In this document: positions 36,947 through 45,623 of the stretch, one piece after another
How positions within the stretch are numbered: the first letter of the stretch is position 1
Layout of the letters: every line of letters begins with the position of its first letter
DNA from: Methylomonas methanica MC09
GTDB lineage: Bacteria; Pseudomonadota; Gammaproteobacteria; Methylococcales; Methylomonadaceae
Direction of reading: 5' to 3'
Length of the DNA stretch: 64,000 nucleotides
NCBI RefSeq assembly: GCF_000214665.1
Contig: NC_015572.1
Span: 1,736,001-1,800,000 of the forward strand
Translations under genes and position numbers: made by a program
Notes under the pieces: generated by a model
The model's database searches: none
The model's input: the letters and a program-made list of their open reading frames with translations, nothing else
What the model was told of the DNA's origin: nothing

Positions 36947-36970
36947 ATAAATATCTAAAATTTAAAAAAA

Positions 36971-37498
36971 TTAATCCATGGGATCCCAAGCATCGCCGCA
37001 ATTTGTAATTGCAACAGATGTTAAAACTTTTTCAGGTCTATTCTTATATCCCCCTATAAACTCTAAAACGACGTAAGATGACAAATAACCGAATAACCTA
37101 TTCAGGCAATCTGTACCTCCTTGATCTAAGCTATACGCAATTCCCATGATGGTTGGTTTACTAGCTATAAACTCATCGACTGTATTAAAGGGGAAAATTA
37201 CGGCTCTATCTTTGTATTGAAGTATGTTTTTGCGGTTTTCCTTAAGGACATAATCTATGGCTATACGTATTTTTTCGTCGTCAGAAATATATCGGAACTG
37301 TTTAAAACAAAAGCCAGTGTATATAAATAACTCAAATATAAAAGCCAGCAATAATATGAAATAGATAGGTTTTTTTAATGTATCCATAATAAAATTGAAT
37401 TTGTTAATGGGAGCGGGAGCGCCTTTAGGTGTTCCATTCCAGTTTCTGCCATCAGAAAAAGTCAAAGCATCGGTTATTTCTTCTTTTGAACTTAACAT
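36971..37498 (-). CDS. Hypothetical single-pass membrane protein in an AT-rich cassette
   Basis: A 175-residue protein with one hydrophobic helix (PIYFILLLAFIFELFIYTGF, about residues 44-63) and a soluble C-terminal domain with several Cys. The ATG at 37498 follows GAAGGA; a TTG 15 bases upstream is the alternative. No family is recognised. An upstream 22-codon reading frame (37500-37568) is made partly of the GGGGTCAGAG repeat. Confidence 0.45.
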   Translation of the reverse strand: MLSSKEEITDALTFSDGRNWNGTPKGAPAPINKFNFIMDTLKKPIYFILLLAFIFELFIYTGFCFKQFRYISDDEKIRIAIDYVLKENRKNILQYKDRAVIFPFNTVDEFIASKPTIMGIAYSLDQGGTDCLNRLFGYLSSYVVLEFIGGYKNRPEKVLTSVAITNCGDAWDPMD

Positions 37499-37499
37499 G

Positions 37500-37568
37500 T
37501 CATATTCCTTCAATAACTGGGGTCAGAGTAAAGTTAAATTCTGTTTCTATCGCATTATTCAAATTCAT
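37500..37568 (-). other. 22-codon leader-like reading frame overlapping a repeat
   Basis: A short frame encodes MNLNNAIETEFNFTLTPVIE plus GI and has its own GGAGATTTAT upstream. Its second half is the repeat CTGGGGTCAGAGTAAA read in reverse. It abuts the following membrane-protein gene and may be a by-product of repeat insertion, not a peptide gene. Confidence 0.25.
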
Positions 37569-37826
37569 ATAAATCTCCGTCAAAGCCTCCCAGGCCAAAC
37601 ATGATAAGGCGCCGCGAACAGGGCGATGGCATAGCATCCTCTGTTCGATTCCCGCCTTCGGCCATGGTGTGCCGCCAATTCGCGCCCGGCGGCAATGTAA
37701 CAAAACTCTTTGTAAGGATGTCCTTACATGTTCCGAGGAAAATGTTTGCCTGCCTGAATCCGGATAGTCGCCGCCGTGTAACGCCTGTACCGCATTCATA
37801 CCACTGAAATCCAGGCGAATGCCATG
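37569..37826. other. Gene-poor stretch with a small palindrome
   Basis: No credible gene is seen. A perfect palindrome, GTAAGGA-TG-TCCTTAC, lies near 37711-37728. Frames here have no family and may be remnants of mobile DNA between the repeat copies. Confidence 0.3.
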
Positions 37827-37900
37827 GAATAACTGGGGTCAGAGCAACCTTAAATTTCTTTACTCTGACCCCAGTTATTGCTGACCCCAGTTATTGTTAT
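37827..37900. repeat. Inverted and tandem copies of a GGGGTCAGAG repeat
   Basis: One copy of AATAACTGGGGTCAGAG reads forward (about 37828-37844), and two adjacent copies read in reverse (TTTACTCTGACCCCAG..., about 37859-37881, then CTGACCCCAGTTATT, about 37883-37897). A further forward copy lies at 37510-37532. Together they can form a long hairpin. This repeat often accompanies REP-type transposases in environmental bacteria. Confidence 0.65.
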
Positions 37901-38153
37901 CAGCTTCTTGATCGGCCAAATAACTTGCTTGCGTATAGCCATCGTAAATATGACCCTGCCCGACAAATTCCATAAGAACCGATCGAGCATCTGTTTGACC
38001 AGCGGTTGGCAAACTACCTCGCCATAAATTATAAGGATCGAATATCGGCTCGAACACTGAGTTGTTGACAACTTCTACTAACGGATTACCCGAATCAAAA
38101 TCAAAACCCGATAAGGTGCGCTGACAGGATGCTGCCGACGTTAGGAGGCGCAT
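37901..38153 (-). pseudogene. Truncated gene fragment between repeats
   Basis: A frame of about 80 codons (FDFDSGNPLVEVVNN ... GQGHIYDGYTQASYL) is protein-like, but its first residues come from the left REP copy and its end runs into the GGGGTCAGAG repeat. It probably represents the remains of a gene broken by repeat insertion. The family is not recognised. Confidence 0.35.
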
Positions 38154-38155
38154 CG
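38126..38155 (+). repeat. Left REP copy flanking the RAYT gene
   Basis: A 30-base element starting AGGATGCTGCCGACG and ending GGCGCATCG matches 29 of 30 bases of the inverted copy at 38710-38739. It can pair GATGC with GCATC internally. Confidence 0.75.
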
Positions 38156-38185
38156 TTCGCGTTACGCGATACCTTGAATTTCATA

Positions 38186-38692
38186 TTACCCATTAACTCC
38201 CCAATCATTTGAATAAATGCCTTGCTTTACATAATGGTGAAAACTGGAATACGGCCAATCCACCACCTTTTTTACATAGTCATGCTTGACCGGATTCCAA
38301 TGGATATAGTCAATATGGCGATTTAAATCTTCTTGGTCTTCAATTAAATGCGCCCAAAACCGTCGCTGCCAAATGCCGCGTTCGCGCCGTTTTTGACGGC
38401 TTTTTGAAATTCGCTCACCAGAATCTATTTGTCTTGAAAAATACCCTTTCAATAAATTCCATCGTGTTGAATAATCCCCATCATCCGGCGGCAATATCCA
38501 AATGCAATACAAATGATCGGGCATAATGACTACGGCATTCATGTAAAAGGGTTTTCGAGTTTCCACATACCGAAAGGCTTGGCTTAATACGTCAATTTGT
38601 TCAATCAATAAGCGATTGTTTTTGCGCTGTGCAAGATTGACAGTGAAAAACCATGAGGCTTTGGGTATATAAAATCGTCTATATTCGGTCAT
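38186..38692 (-). CDS. REP-associated tyrosine transposase (RAYT) with altered HUH motif
   Basis: A 168-residue member of the RAYT/IS200-like Y1 transposase family (PF01797-type fold): RRFYIPKASWFFTVNLAQRK, VVIMPDHLY, and HRHIDYIHWNPVKHDYVK-like end (residues NRHIDYIHWNPVKH). The catalytic metal-binding motif, normally PDHLH or PNHVH, reads PDHLY, so its second His is replaced by Tyr (TAT for CAT, one base). Such enzymes move REP hairpins. The gene lies between two inverted REP copies, the classic REPtron layout. The changed motif may make it inactive. Confidence 0.85.
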   Translation of the reverse strand: MTEYRRFYIPKASWFFTVNLAQRKNNRLLIEQIDVLSQAFRYVETRKPFYMNAVVIMPDHLYCIWILPPDDGDYSTRWNLLKGYFSRQIDSGERISKSRQKRRERGIWQRRFWAHLIEDQEDLNRHIDYIHWNPVKHDYVKKVVDWPYSSFHHYVKQGIYSNDWGVNG

Positions 38693-38709
38693 GGCTTTGG
38701 CTACTCGAT

Positions 38710-38739
38710 CGATGCGCCTCCTAGCGTCGGCAGCATCCT
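38710..38739 (-). repeat. Right REP copy flanking the RAYT gene
   Basis: The reverse complement differs from the left copy at a single base. Partial copies (GGCGCATCG, GAGGCGCATG) follow near 38744 and 38806, so REP elements cluster here. Confidence 0.75.
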
Positions 38740-38771
38740 ATTTGGCGCATCGTATCGGGGTTGAGCCTGGG

Positions 38772-38792
38772 TTCCGGCAATCCATGCCGGAA
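38772..38792. repeat. Perfect 8-bp hairpin TTCCGGCA/TGCCGGAA
   Basis: TTCCGGCA (38772-38779) pairs with TGCCGGAA (38785-38792) around ATCCA. It is a common dispersed hairpin type. The stretch from 38740 to 39045 holds no gene that I can support. Confidence 0.55.
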
Positions 38793-39045
38793 TGGCGGTT
38801 TTCGGTAAGAGGCGCATGAAATCTGACAAAGTAGAATTAAGCTGCCTTGAGAAAACCCATAGGCGTCTGCCCGCGCATAAAGCTGAAGCGCTCGACATTC
38901 TTCGCCGTCTGCACGCCGTTGCGGTTGGAGACTTGGCCAACCGGCAGGGGCTAGCGTAAGGGTAGGCTATCCGGATAGGCTAAGGCTGTTTCCCAAAAAT
39001 AGCATCCCGGAAAAAAGCAACAGGGCCCATCCACGGCAGACCGGT

Positions 39046-39618
39046 CTATGTTGCCTTTTCTTCCATGACGGCACCCGGCGGGTTCGCTTGCCAAGATTCC
39101 GGCGTTTTGGGTAGTCTGCCGAAGTCGTCAATCACCCGAACGGTATTCGATTCCGCATCGGACCAATGCCATAACACCAGGTTTTGGTTTTTGGCCGTGC
39201 AGCCGGAGGCAAAGCTGCGCACCAAAGCCCCGGCAACATCCAGCGCGCGCAATTGGTCGGCCAAGCGCCAGGTCGGCGGCTCCATGGCTTGAGTAGCCAG
39301 ATCCTCCCAGGCGCAGCCTAATGCTTGGCTGGAACCGCCGATGTTTTGCAATAATTGCTCATCGTTGAGGTCGGCGATTTTCGCGCAATCGACTTCGTAA
39401 GCGACTAAGGTCATCGGTTGCGGCTTGAATGGAAAACCTTGCTGCGCTTCCATCCAGGCCGTGGTCGGGTCGAGCGACAGATAAAGCGCGGCGCAGCCGG
39501 GCCGATTGAAGCGTCCGCCGTGTTTTTTAGCGCCATTACCGGAGAGGGGATCGTAAGACCACATCGGGTGATGCGCGCGATAAACCATGCCGGTAAACCG
39601 GCTGATGCGTATCGTCAA
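39046..39618 (-). CDS. RES-domain toxin
   Basis: A 190-residue RES-family protein. The name-giving Arg, Glu and Ser positions are suggested by YRAHHPMWSYDPLSG, GGRFNRPGCAALYLS and TAWMEAQ. RES toxins degrade or modify NAD+. The ATG overlaps the antitoxin stop by ATGA, with antitoxin first, as is usual for this system. It appears intact. Confidence 0.85.
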   Translation of the reverse strand: MTIRISRFTGMVYRAHHPMWSYDPLSGNGAKKHGGRFNRPGCAALYLSLDPTTAWMEAQQGFPFKPQPMTLVAYEVDCAKIADLNDEQLLQNIGGSSQALGCAWEDLATQAMEPPTWRLADQLRALDVAGALVRSFASGCTAKNQNLVLWHWSDAESNTVRVIDDFGRLPKTPESWQANPPGAVMEEKAT

Positions 39619-39980
39619 GCGTAACCGCCGTCGGCAATTCGCGCCAAATAGGCTTTTACGGCTTCCGCCCGGCCTTCCTTGACCAAGTCTTCCGCGGTTT
39701 TATCGCCGAATGACGGCAAGGGTTGCGAACGGAACCAGGCAAACGCCCGCCCTACGCCCCCCGACCACTCGGCTACCCGGTTGATGATCTCTACCGTATC
39801 TCTTAAGCGGGTCTGCGTGGAACGGCTTTTACAGCGGGCGCTCTTGGAAACGGAATCGCGGGACAACCCCGTGACCTCGGCAAGATCGTTTTGCGTGATA
39901 TGCAATACCTTGGCCAAGTTGTTGGCGGCGATAAAGCCTTCGTCGGATATCACTTGATGTAAAAAGCCGGTATTAGCCAT
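39615..39980 (-). CDS. Xre/MbcA-family antitoxin
   Basis: A 121-residue antitoxin with a Xre-like DNA-binding segment (NDLAEVTGLSRDSVSKSARC) and a C-terminal DUF2384 (MbcA/ParS) domain ending FRSQPLPSFGDKTAEDLVKEG. It should neutralise the RES toxin and repress the pair. The ATG at 39980 follows GGAGGC; the open frame extends further upstream without support. Confidence 0.83.
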   Translation of the reverse strand: MANTGFLHQVISDEGFIAANNLAKVLHITQNDLAEVTGLSRDSVSKSARCKSRSTQTRLRDTVEIINRVAEWSGGVGRAFAWFRSQPLPSFGDKTAEDLVKEGRAEAVKAYLARIADGGYA

Positions 39981-40261
39981 GAATGCCTCCGTATTTAACC
40001 GTTTATAGGTGCGGATTATAGGGCATTTTGAGTATCCTGCACTATTATTCCGCGCGAACGGTTTGATGGCTTTTTTCGCATTTGCCGGCGTGCAATGCAT
40101 TACCGGCTGCTTTCCGGCTATTCAACAGTGCCCGAATCGTAAACCGCTTCGATCGATTGGCGGCAACCGAAACAGGCAATGGCATTTCATGCGCGGCTGG
40201 CGTAAGCGCCATTTAATTTAGGCTAATCGTTACAATCCAGGCTGTTTCATGTCGAGCGGTT

Positions 40262-40277
40262 TGTTGTATAGGCGACA
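40262..40277 (+). promoter_or_regulatory. NifA upstream activator site TGT-N10-ACA
   Basis: TGT (40262-40264) and ACA (40275-40277) are separated by ten bases, exactly the NifA consensus, and lie about 70 bases upstream of a sigma-54 promoter. The rest of 39981-40394 holds no gene. Confidence 0.75.
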
Positions 40278-40342
40278 AAGCAAAGCTGGGCGATATCAAA
40301 TAAAACTACATATTTTTCAATGGCTTATTAAATATTAATCAC

Positions 40343-40360
40343 TTGGTATGGTCTGTGCAT
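40343..40360 (+). promoter_or_regulatory. Sigma-54 promoter of nifB
   Basis: TTGGTATGGTCTGTGCAT has GG (40345-40346) and GC (40357-40358) ten bases apart, as RpoN promoters need. The predicted start of transcription is about 25 bases before the nifB ATG. Confidence 0.8.
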
Positions 40361-40394
40361 ATTCACATTGTACAAATCAAGCGAGGTGACTATC

Positions 40395-41888
40395 ATGGAA
40401 TTGCCAGTATTAAACGAACAACCCGCAGCAAGCGCAGGCGGCTGCTCATCCCACTCTTGCGGCACTACCGACGACCAGTTGGGCCATCTGTCTGACGAAG
40501 TACGCGCCAAGGTGGAAAACCACCCGTGCTATTCGGAAGACGCTCATCATTATTTTGCCCGCATGCACGTTGCGGTAGCGCCGGCCTGTAATATCCAATG
40601 CCATTATTGTAACCGCAAGTACGATTGCTCTAACGAATCGCGTCCAGGCGTTGTGTCAGAGCTGTTGACGCCGGACCAAGCCGTCAAGAAGACCATGGCG
40701 GTCGCGGCCAATATTCCGCAAATGACGGTATTGGGTATTGCCGGCCCAGGCGATCCGCTGGCCAATCTGGAACGGACGTTCGAAACCTTCCGCCGGCTGA
40801 GCGAAGACGCGCCCGATATCAAGTTGTGCGTTTCCACTAACGGATTGGCATTGCCGGAATCCGTCGAAGAGCTTTCCAAACATAACATCGACCATGTGAC
40901 GATTACGATCAACACGCTCGATCCGGAAATCGGCGCGCAGATTTATCCTTGGATTTTCTGGGAAAACAAACGCATACACGGCGTCGAGGGCGCGCGGATT
41001 TTGATCGAGCAACAGCAGAAAGGTCTGGAAATGCTGGCGGCCAAAGGCATTCTGGTCAAGGTCAACTCGGTGATGATTCCGGGCGTCAACGACAAACACC
41101 TTGCGGAAGTCAGCAAAGTCGTCAAGGCCAAGGGCGCTTTCCTGCATAACGTGATGCCGTTGATTGCCGAAGCCGAACACGGCACCTTCTACGGCGTGAT
41201 GGGGCAACGCGGTCCGACTCAGGACGAGCTGATGGACTTGCAGGACGCTTGCTCCGGCGACATGAACATGATGCGCCATTGCCGCCAATGCCGTGCCGAT
41301 GCGGTCGGCTTGCTGGGTGAAGACCGCGGCGACGAGTTTACGCTGGATAAGATCGAGGAAATGGAAATCGATTATCAGTCCGCGATGGAAAAACGCAAAG
41401 TCATTCACGAAGCGATAGCCGAGGAAATGCACAGTAAACGTGCCGCCAAAGACGACGCCGCGGCCAAACATGCGGCCGCGAAAAAGCTCAATACCCGCCC
41501 GGTATTGATGGCGATTGCCACCAGCGGCCAGGGTGTCATCAACCAGCATTTCGGTCATGCCAAGGAATTCCTGATTTACGAGGCGTCACCGGACGGCGTC
41601 CGTTTCATGAGTCACCGCAAAACCGATTTGTATTGCAGCGGCGACGACACCTGCGGCGACGGCGAAAGCGTGTTGCAACGCACTATCCGGGCGCTGGAAG
41701 GTTGCGAAACGGTGTTGTGCTCCAAAATCGGTTACGAGCCTTGGGATATGCTGGAACAAGCGGGCATTATTCCCAACGGCGAGCACGCGATGGAGCCGAT
41801 CGAAGACGCGGTGATGGCGGTTTACAGGGAAATGGCCGAGGCCGGCAAACTGGATGAGGTGAAAACCGAGGAGCGCGCCACGGCGTAA
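40395..41888 (+). CDS. nifB: Nitrogenase cofactor biosynthesis protein NifB
   Basis: A 497-residue radical-SAM enzyme that builds the NifB-co core of the nitrogenase cofactor. The radical-SAM cluster motif is CNIQCHYC (about residues 63-70), with CSNESRPG just after. Further Cys ligands occur later (HCRQCRAD). A NifX-like domain forms the last 120 or so residues (IATSGQGVINQHFGHAKEF). GAGGTGA precedes the ATG at 40395. It opens the nif accessory cluster behind a NifA/sigma-54 promoter. Confidence 0.95.
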   Translation: MELPVLNEQPAASAGGCSSHSCGTTDDQLGHLSDEVRAKVENHPCYSEDAHHYFARMHVAVAPACNIQCHYCNRKYDCSNESRPGVVSELLTPDQAVKKTMAVAANIPQMTVLGIAGPGDPLANLERTFETFRRLSEDAPDIKLCVSTNGLALPESVEELSKHNIDHVTITINTLDPEIGAQIYPWIFWENKRIHGVEGARILIEQQQKGLEMLAAKGILVKVNSVMIPGVNDKHLAEVSKVVKAKGAFLHNVMPLIAEAEHGTFYGVMGQRGPTQDELMDLQDACSGDMNMMRHCRQCRADAVGLLGEDRGDEFTLDKIEEMEIDYQSAMEKRKVIHEAIAEEMHSKRAAKDDAAAKHAAAKKLNTRPVLMAIATSGQGVINQHFGHAKEFLIYEASPDGVRFMSHRKTDLYCSGDDTCGDGESVLQRTIRALEGCETVLCSKIGYEPWDMLEQAGIIPNGEHAMEPIEDAVMAVYREMAEAGKLDEVKTEERATA

Positions 41889-41903
41889 ACCGATAGATAT
41901 GTA

Positions 41904-41990
41904 GGCCGGAATAAGTCCTCTTGAACACCCGTGAAAGGGGACGTTTCCGGCAGGCAAAGTTCGCCGGAAACGCTAGCGCTTATTCCGGCC
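41904..41990. repeat. Nested inverted repeat between nifB and the ferredoxin gene
   Basis: Outer arms GGCCGGAATAAG (41904-41915) and CTTATTCCGGCC (41979-41990) are perfect complements. Inner arms CGTTTCCGGC (41942-41951) and GCCGGAAACG (41963-41972) form a second hairpin. The 87-base unit looks like a MITE/REP-type insertion and may also regulate readthrough after nifB. Confidence 0.65.
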
Positions 41991-42056
41991 CGTCTTGCCG
42001 TATCAGGGCATCGCCAACGGGCATCCCAAACCACGAAACATGAAGGATGAATCATT

Positions 42057-42335
42057 ATGGCCTTAAAAATTATCGATACCTGTGTCAATTGCTACGCCTG
42101 CGAACCCTTGTGTCCCAGTAAGGCGATTTATAAAGCCGAGGCATATTTTCTGATCAATCCGAAAAAATGCACCGAATGCGTGGGCGATTTCGACGTGCCG
42201 CAATGCGCCAGTATATGTCCGATCGAGGGCGCGATATTGGACTCCGCCGGTATCGCGATAAATCCGCCCGGTTCATTGACCGGTATTCCGCCGGAAAAAA
42301 TGGCCGAAGCGATGGCGGAACTTCAAGCGCATTGA
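42057..42335 (+). CDS. 2[4Fe-4S] ferredoxin of the nif cluster
   Basis: A 92-residue ferredoxin. The first cluster is bound by CVNCYACEPLC; the second by CTEC, then a longer loop (VGDFDVPQC) and CASICP, the insertion typical of nif-type FdxN/VFDX ferredoxins. It probably delivers electrons to NifB or nitrogenase. It lies 168 bases after nifB. Confidence 0.88.
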   Translation: MALKIIDTCVNCYACEPLCPSKAIYKAEAYFLINPKKCTECVGDFDVPQCASICPIEGAILDSAGIAINPPGSLTGIPPEKMAEAMAELQAH

Positions 42336-42340
42336 CGGCC

Positions 42341-42772
42341 ATGGCCATCGTTCACTTTTACGAGAAACCGGGTTGCTTCAATAACACCCGGCAAAAGCAG
42401 ATGTTGGTGGCTGCCGGGCATCTATTGATCGTGCACGATTTATTGCAGTTTCCCTGGGCGGACAATCGCCAAAGGTTGCGTTCGTTCTTTGCCGATTTAC
42501 CCGTGCCGCAGTGGTTCAATAACAGCGCGCCGGCGATTAAATCGGGAGAAATCGATCCGTCTACCGTCAGCGAGACGCAAGCTATCGAATGGATGGTCGC
42601 AAATCCGATCTTGATCCGGCGTCCGCTGTTGGAAGTGGAAGGCAGAAGGCGGGTGGGTTTCGATGTCGATAATATCGATGTCTGGCTCGGTTTGGCGGAG
42701 GCTAAACCCGCTGCGAGCGTCGATCTGGAAACCTGCCCTAAATTGCAGCATGCACAGGCTTGCCAGCCATGA
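42341..42772 (+). CDS. nifO: NifO-like ArsC/Spx-fold nitrogenase-associated protein
   Basis: A 143-residue thioredoxin-fold protein of the ArsC/NifO family (IVHFYEKPGCFNNTRQK, NPILIRRPLLEVEGR). NifO in Azotobacter is linked to molybdenum allocation between nitrogenase and nitrate reductase. A single Cys (KPGCFNN) takes the place of the CX5R catalytic site. It starts five bases after the ferredoxin gene and overlaps the next gene by ATGA. Confidence 0.78.
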   Translation: MAIVHFYEKPGCFNNTRQKQMLVAAGHLLIVHDLLQFPWADNRQRLRSFFADLPVPQWFNNSAPAIKSGEIDPSTVSETQAIEWMVANPILIRRPLLEVEGRRRVGFDVDNIDVWLGLAEAKPAASVDLETCPKLQHAQACQP

Positions 42773-44049
42773 ACGCCGTGGTGCTGGAAACCGCCGACGG
42801 CGCTCCGCAAGCCGTGGCTTTATCGGACAGGGTGCACTGGATCGGCGCGCTGGACCCTAATCTCAGAACCTTCGACATCATCTTAAAAACCGCCAACGGT
42901 ACCAGTTATAACGCCTATATCATTCGCGGCAGCGAAGGCGTGGCGATTATCGATACCGTTAAGGAAGGCTTTGCGGACGATTTTTTCGCCCGGTTGGAAA
43001 GCGTGGCGAACTACGCGGAAATCAAGGTCATCGTTCTGAATCATCTGGAGCCGGACCATACCGGCGCCTTGCCTGAGTTGATGCGGCGGGCGCCGCAAGC
43101 GCAATTGTTCATTTCGCAAAAAGCCCAGTCCATGCTGAAAGGCCTGTTAAAGCAGGCCGAATTGAGTTTTACCCCGGTGGTGACGGGCGATTCGGTATCG
43201 CTGGGCGACCGGACCTTGCAGTTCTTGCACACCCCTTATTTGCACTGGCCGGACACCCAATGTACCTATGCCCCCGAAGAGGCGATGCTGTTCTCCGGCG
43301 ACGTGTTCGGTTGCCATTTTTGCGACAACCGCCTGTATAACGATCAGGTCGGCGATTTCAGGTTTTCCTTCGAATACTACTACGCCCACATCATGCGGCC
43401 TTTCAAAGAATACGTGGTGCGGGCGCTGGAGTTGATCGAGCCTTTACCGCTGACGCTGATTGCGCCCACCCACGGCCCGATCCTGCGCGACCGTCCGCAA
43501 CGCTACGTTCAACGCTATCGGCAATTATCCAGCCCGGCTTTACATAGCGAAATCAGCGCACAGCAAAAAACCTTATTGATTTTTTATATCAGTTCTTACG
43601 GCAATACTAAAAAGATGGCCGAAGCCATTTATCAGGGTGCCATGCAAGTTGATGATGTACGGGTCTCGCTCTACGACCTTGAAGGCAGCGAGGTGGGGCC
43701 TTTTGTGGATCTGATCGAGGAAGCCGACGGCTTGGTGTTCGGTACGCCGACCATCAACGGCGATGCCGTTAAACCCATCTGGGATCTGTTGTCTTCACTC
43801 ACCGTAATCAATTTAAAAAGCAAGCTGGGCGGTGTATTCGGTTCCTATGGCTGGACCGGCGAAGGGGTTCGTTTGGTGGAAGACCGCTTACGTGGCTTAA
43901 AACTGCGCGTGCCTATTCCCGGTCTGCGGGTGAAATTGATCCCCACGGATGACGAAATCATCGAGTGCAAGGCCTTTGGTCTGGAATTGGCTCAGGAGTT
44001 AATGGGCATACGGGATGCCAAGGTGATTAATTTTGCCGATTTGGCTTAA
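42769..44049 (+). CDS. Flavodiiron protein (A-type flavoprotein)
   Basis: A 426-residue protein with a metallo-beta-lactamase-like diiron domain (HLEPDHTGALPEL, then FSGDVFGCHF and PTHGP provide the remaining ligands) and a C-terminal flavodoxin domain (FYISSYGNTKKMAEAI, FGTPTINGDAVKP, FGSYGWTGEG). Flavodiiron proteins reduce O2 or NO to harmless products. In the nif cluster it may protect nitrogenase from oxygen. The ATG overlaps the previous stop. Confidence 0.9.
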   Translation: MNAVVLETADGAPQAVALSDRVHWIGALDPNLRTFDIILKTANGTSYNAYIIRGSEGVAIIDTVKEGFADDFFARLESVANYAEIKVIVLNHLEPDHTGALPELMRRAPQAQLFISQKAQSMLKGLLKQAELSFTPVVTGDSVSLGDRTLQFLHTPYLHWPDTQCTYAPEEAMLFSGDVFGCHFCDNRLYNDQVGDFRFSFEYYYAHIMRPFKEYVVRALELIEPLPLTLIAPTHGPILRDRPQRYVQRYRQLSSPALHSEISAQQKTLLIFYISSYGNTKKMAEAIYQGAMQVDDVRVSLYDLEGSEVGPFVDLIEEADGLVFGTPTINGDAVKPIWDLLSSLTVINLKSKLGGVFGSYGWTGEGVRLVEDRLRGLKLRVPIPGLRVKLIPTDDEIIECKAFGLELAQELMGIRDAKVINFADLA

Positions 44050-44160
44050 GTCATTTTCCTTCATAAGTCAGGCATATAAAGCTCATTCCAGTTGACTACC
44101 CACAAACGCCGTCGAATCGAACCGTCAGGAAAATACAACCTCAATGAGTTTGCTGCATAA

Positions 44161-44592
<432 letters not shown>

Positions 44593-44610
44593 ATTAGAGA
44601 GGACTAAACT

Positions 44611-44961
44611 ATGGCTTTAGTAACATTTACCAGTCCGGAATATCGCGATAAAACCGTCTATGCAGTGGCCGGCAGCCATACGCAAACTGTTTTGAAACTG
44701 GCGCTGGAGAACAAAATTCCCATCAATTTCGAGTGCGAAGACGGCGAATGCGGTACCTGTGTGGTTAAGGTATCCAGCATCGACAACAAATTGCAACGTA
44801 TGGGAGGCCCGTTAACCGAGAAGGAAAAAACCGTTCTAAAACAATTGGGTAAGGTTACCCAGATGGAATTGGAACAAATGATCGTCGATGACCTGCCGTC
44901 CGAGTGGCGTCTGGCTTGTCAGATGATCGTGCGCGACGAAGATATACGCGTCGAGTATTAA
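44611..44961 (+). CDS. [2Fe-2S] ferredoxin, second copy (FeSII/Shethna-like)
   Basis: A 116-residue [2Fe-2S] ferredoxin (CEDGECGTC, then RLACQM) with a helical insert (LTEKEKTVLKQLGKVTQME) before the last Cys. FeSII (Shethna) proteins bind and protect nitrogenase from oxygen, and the insert is suggestive but not diagnostic. GAGAGGAC precedes the ATG. Confidence 0.82.
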   Translation: MALVTFTSPEYRDKTVYAVAGSHTQTVLKLALENKIPINFECEDGECGTCVVKVSSIDNKLQRMGGPLTEKEKTVLKQLGKVTQMELEQMIVDDLPSEWRLACQMIVRDEDIRVEY

Positions 44962-45041
44962 TTCTTTCAGCATGTCTCACTGGCCTTGCAGCATACCCAT
45001 GCGTAACCGGTGCGGCATGACTGACATTTGAGGATGCGGCC

Positions 45042-45623
45042 ATGCAAGCTCAAGTCAAAACATCGCCGGCGGCGACCCGTCAACAACATTACGATGATTT
45101 AGTGGCTTGCAGCGATAGCTCGGCCAACAGTGTCTGGTTGGCGCAAATTATTGCCAGCTGGTTGGTGGGCGATGGCGCTTTACCCGACAGACTGGGACTG
45201 AATGAGAGCCAATTCCGGCAATTGCTGAAACAACATTTTAGCGGCCATGAATTACTGGAACAGGCGCCGTCAGGAACAAATCTGGATTTCAGCCGCATGC
45301 TGGAAAAGCAGGATCTCGAACAATTGCTGCGGCAATTTTCAAGCGCCGAACACGCGGAAACCGAATGGCTGATCGCCATCATCGTGGCTGCTTGTCTAGG
45401 CAGCGATCATCTGTGGCAGGATTTGGGATTATGGAGCCGCCAAGAATTATCCGCCATGCTGAGGCACAATTTCCCGCAGCTGGCCGAACGAAATAGCAAA
45501 GACATGAAATGGAAGAAATTTCTCTACAAACAACTTTGCGAAGCGGAAGGGTTGTTTGTTTGCCGCGCACCGTCCTGCGAAGTGTGCCAGGATTATCCGC
45601 AGTGTTTTGGTCCCGAGGACTAG
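45042..45623 (+). CDS. nifQ: Nitrogenase molybdenum donor NifQ
   Basis: A 193-residue NifQ, which carries a Mo-Fe-S cluster and supplies molybdenum for cofactor assembly. The family Cys motif is near the end: CRAPSCEVCQDYPQC (C-X4-C-X2-C-X5-C). It closes the nif accessory cluster. Confidence 0.92.
   Translation: MQAQVKTSPAATRQQHYDDLVACSDSSANSVWLAQIIASWLVGDGALPDRLGLNESQFRQLLKQHFSGHELLEQAPSGTNLDFSRMLEKQDLEQLLRQFSSAEHAETEWLIAIIVAACLGSDHLWQDLGLWSRQELSAMLRHNFPQLAERNSKDMKWKKFLYKQLCEAEGLFVCRAPSCEVCQDYPQCFGPED

Noticed and set aside
37500..37799. 99-codon frame read through the repeat patch
   Set aside because: Only its last 22 codons have a start signal; the rest has biased, repeat-derived composition.
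38701..38940. Minus-strand 79-codon frame next to the RAYT gene
   Set aside because: It is built from REP and hairpin repeats and shows no protein-like pattern.
36617..40394. CRISPR array in the repeat-rich patch
   Set aside because: Repeats are few, in both orientations and irregularly spaced, and no cas gene is present.
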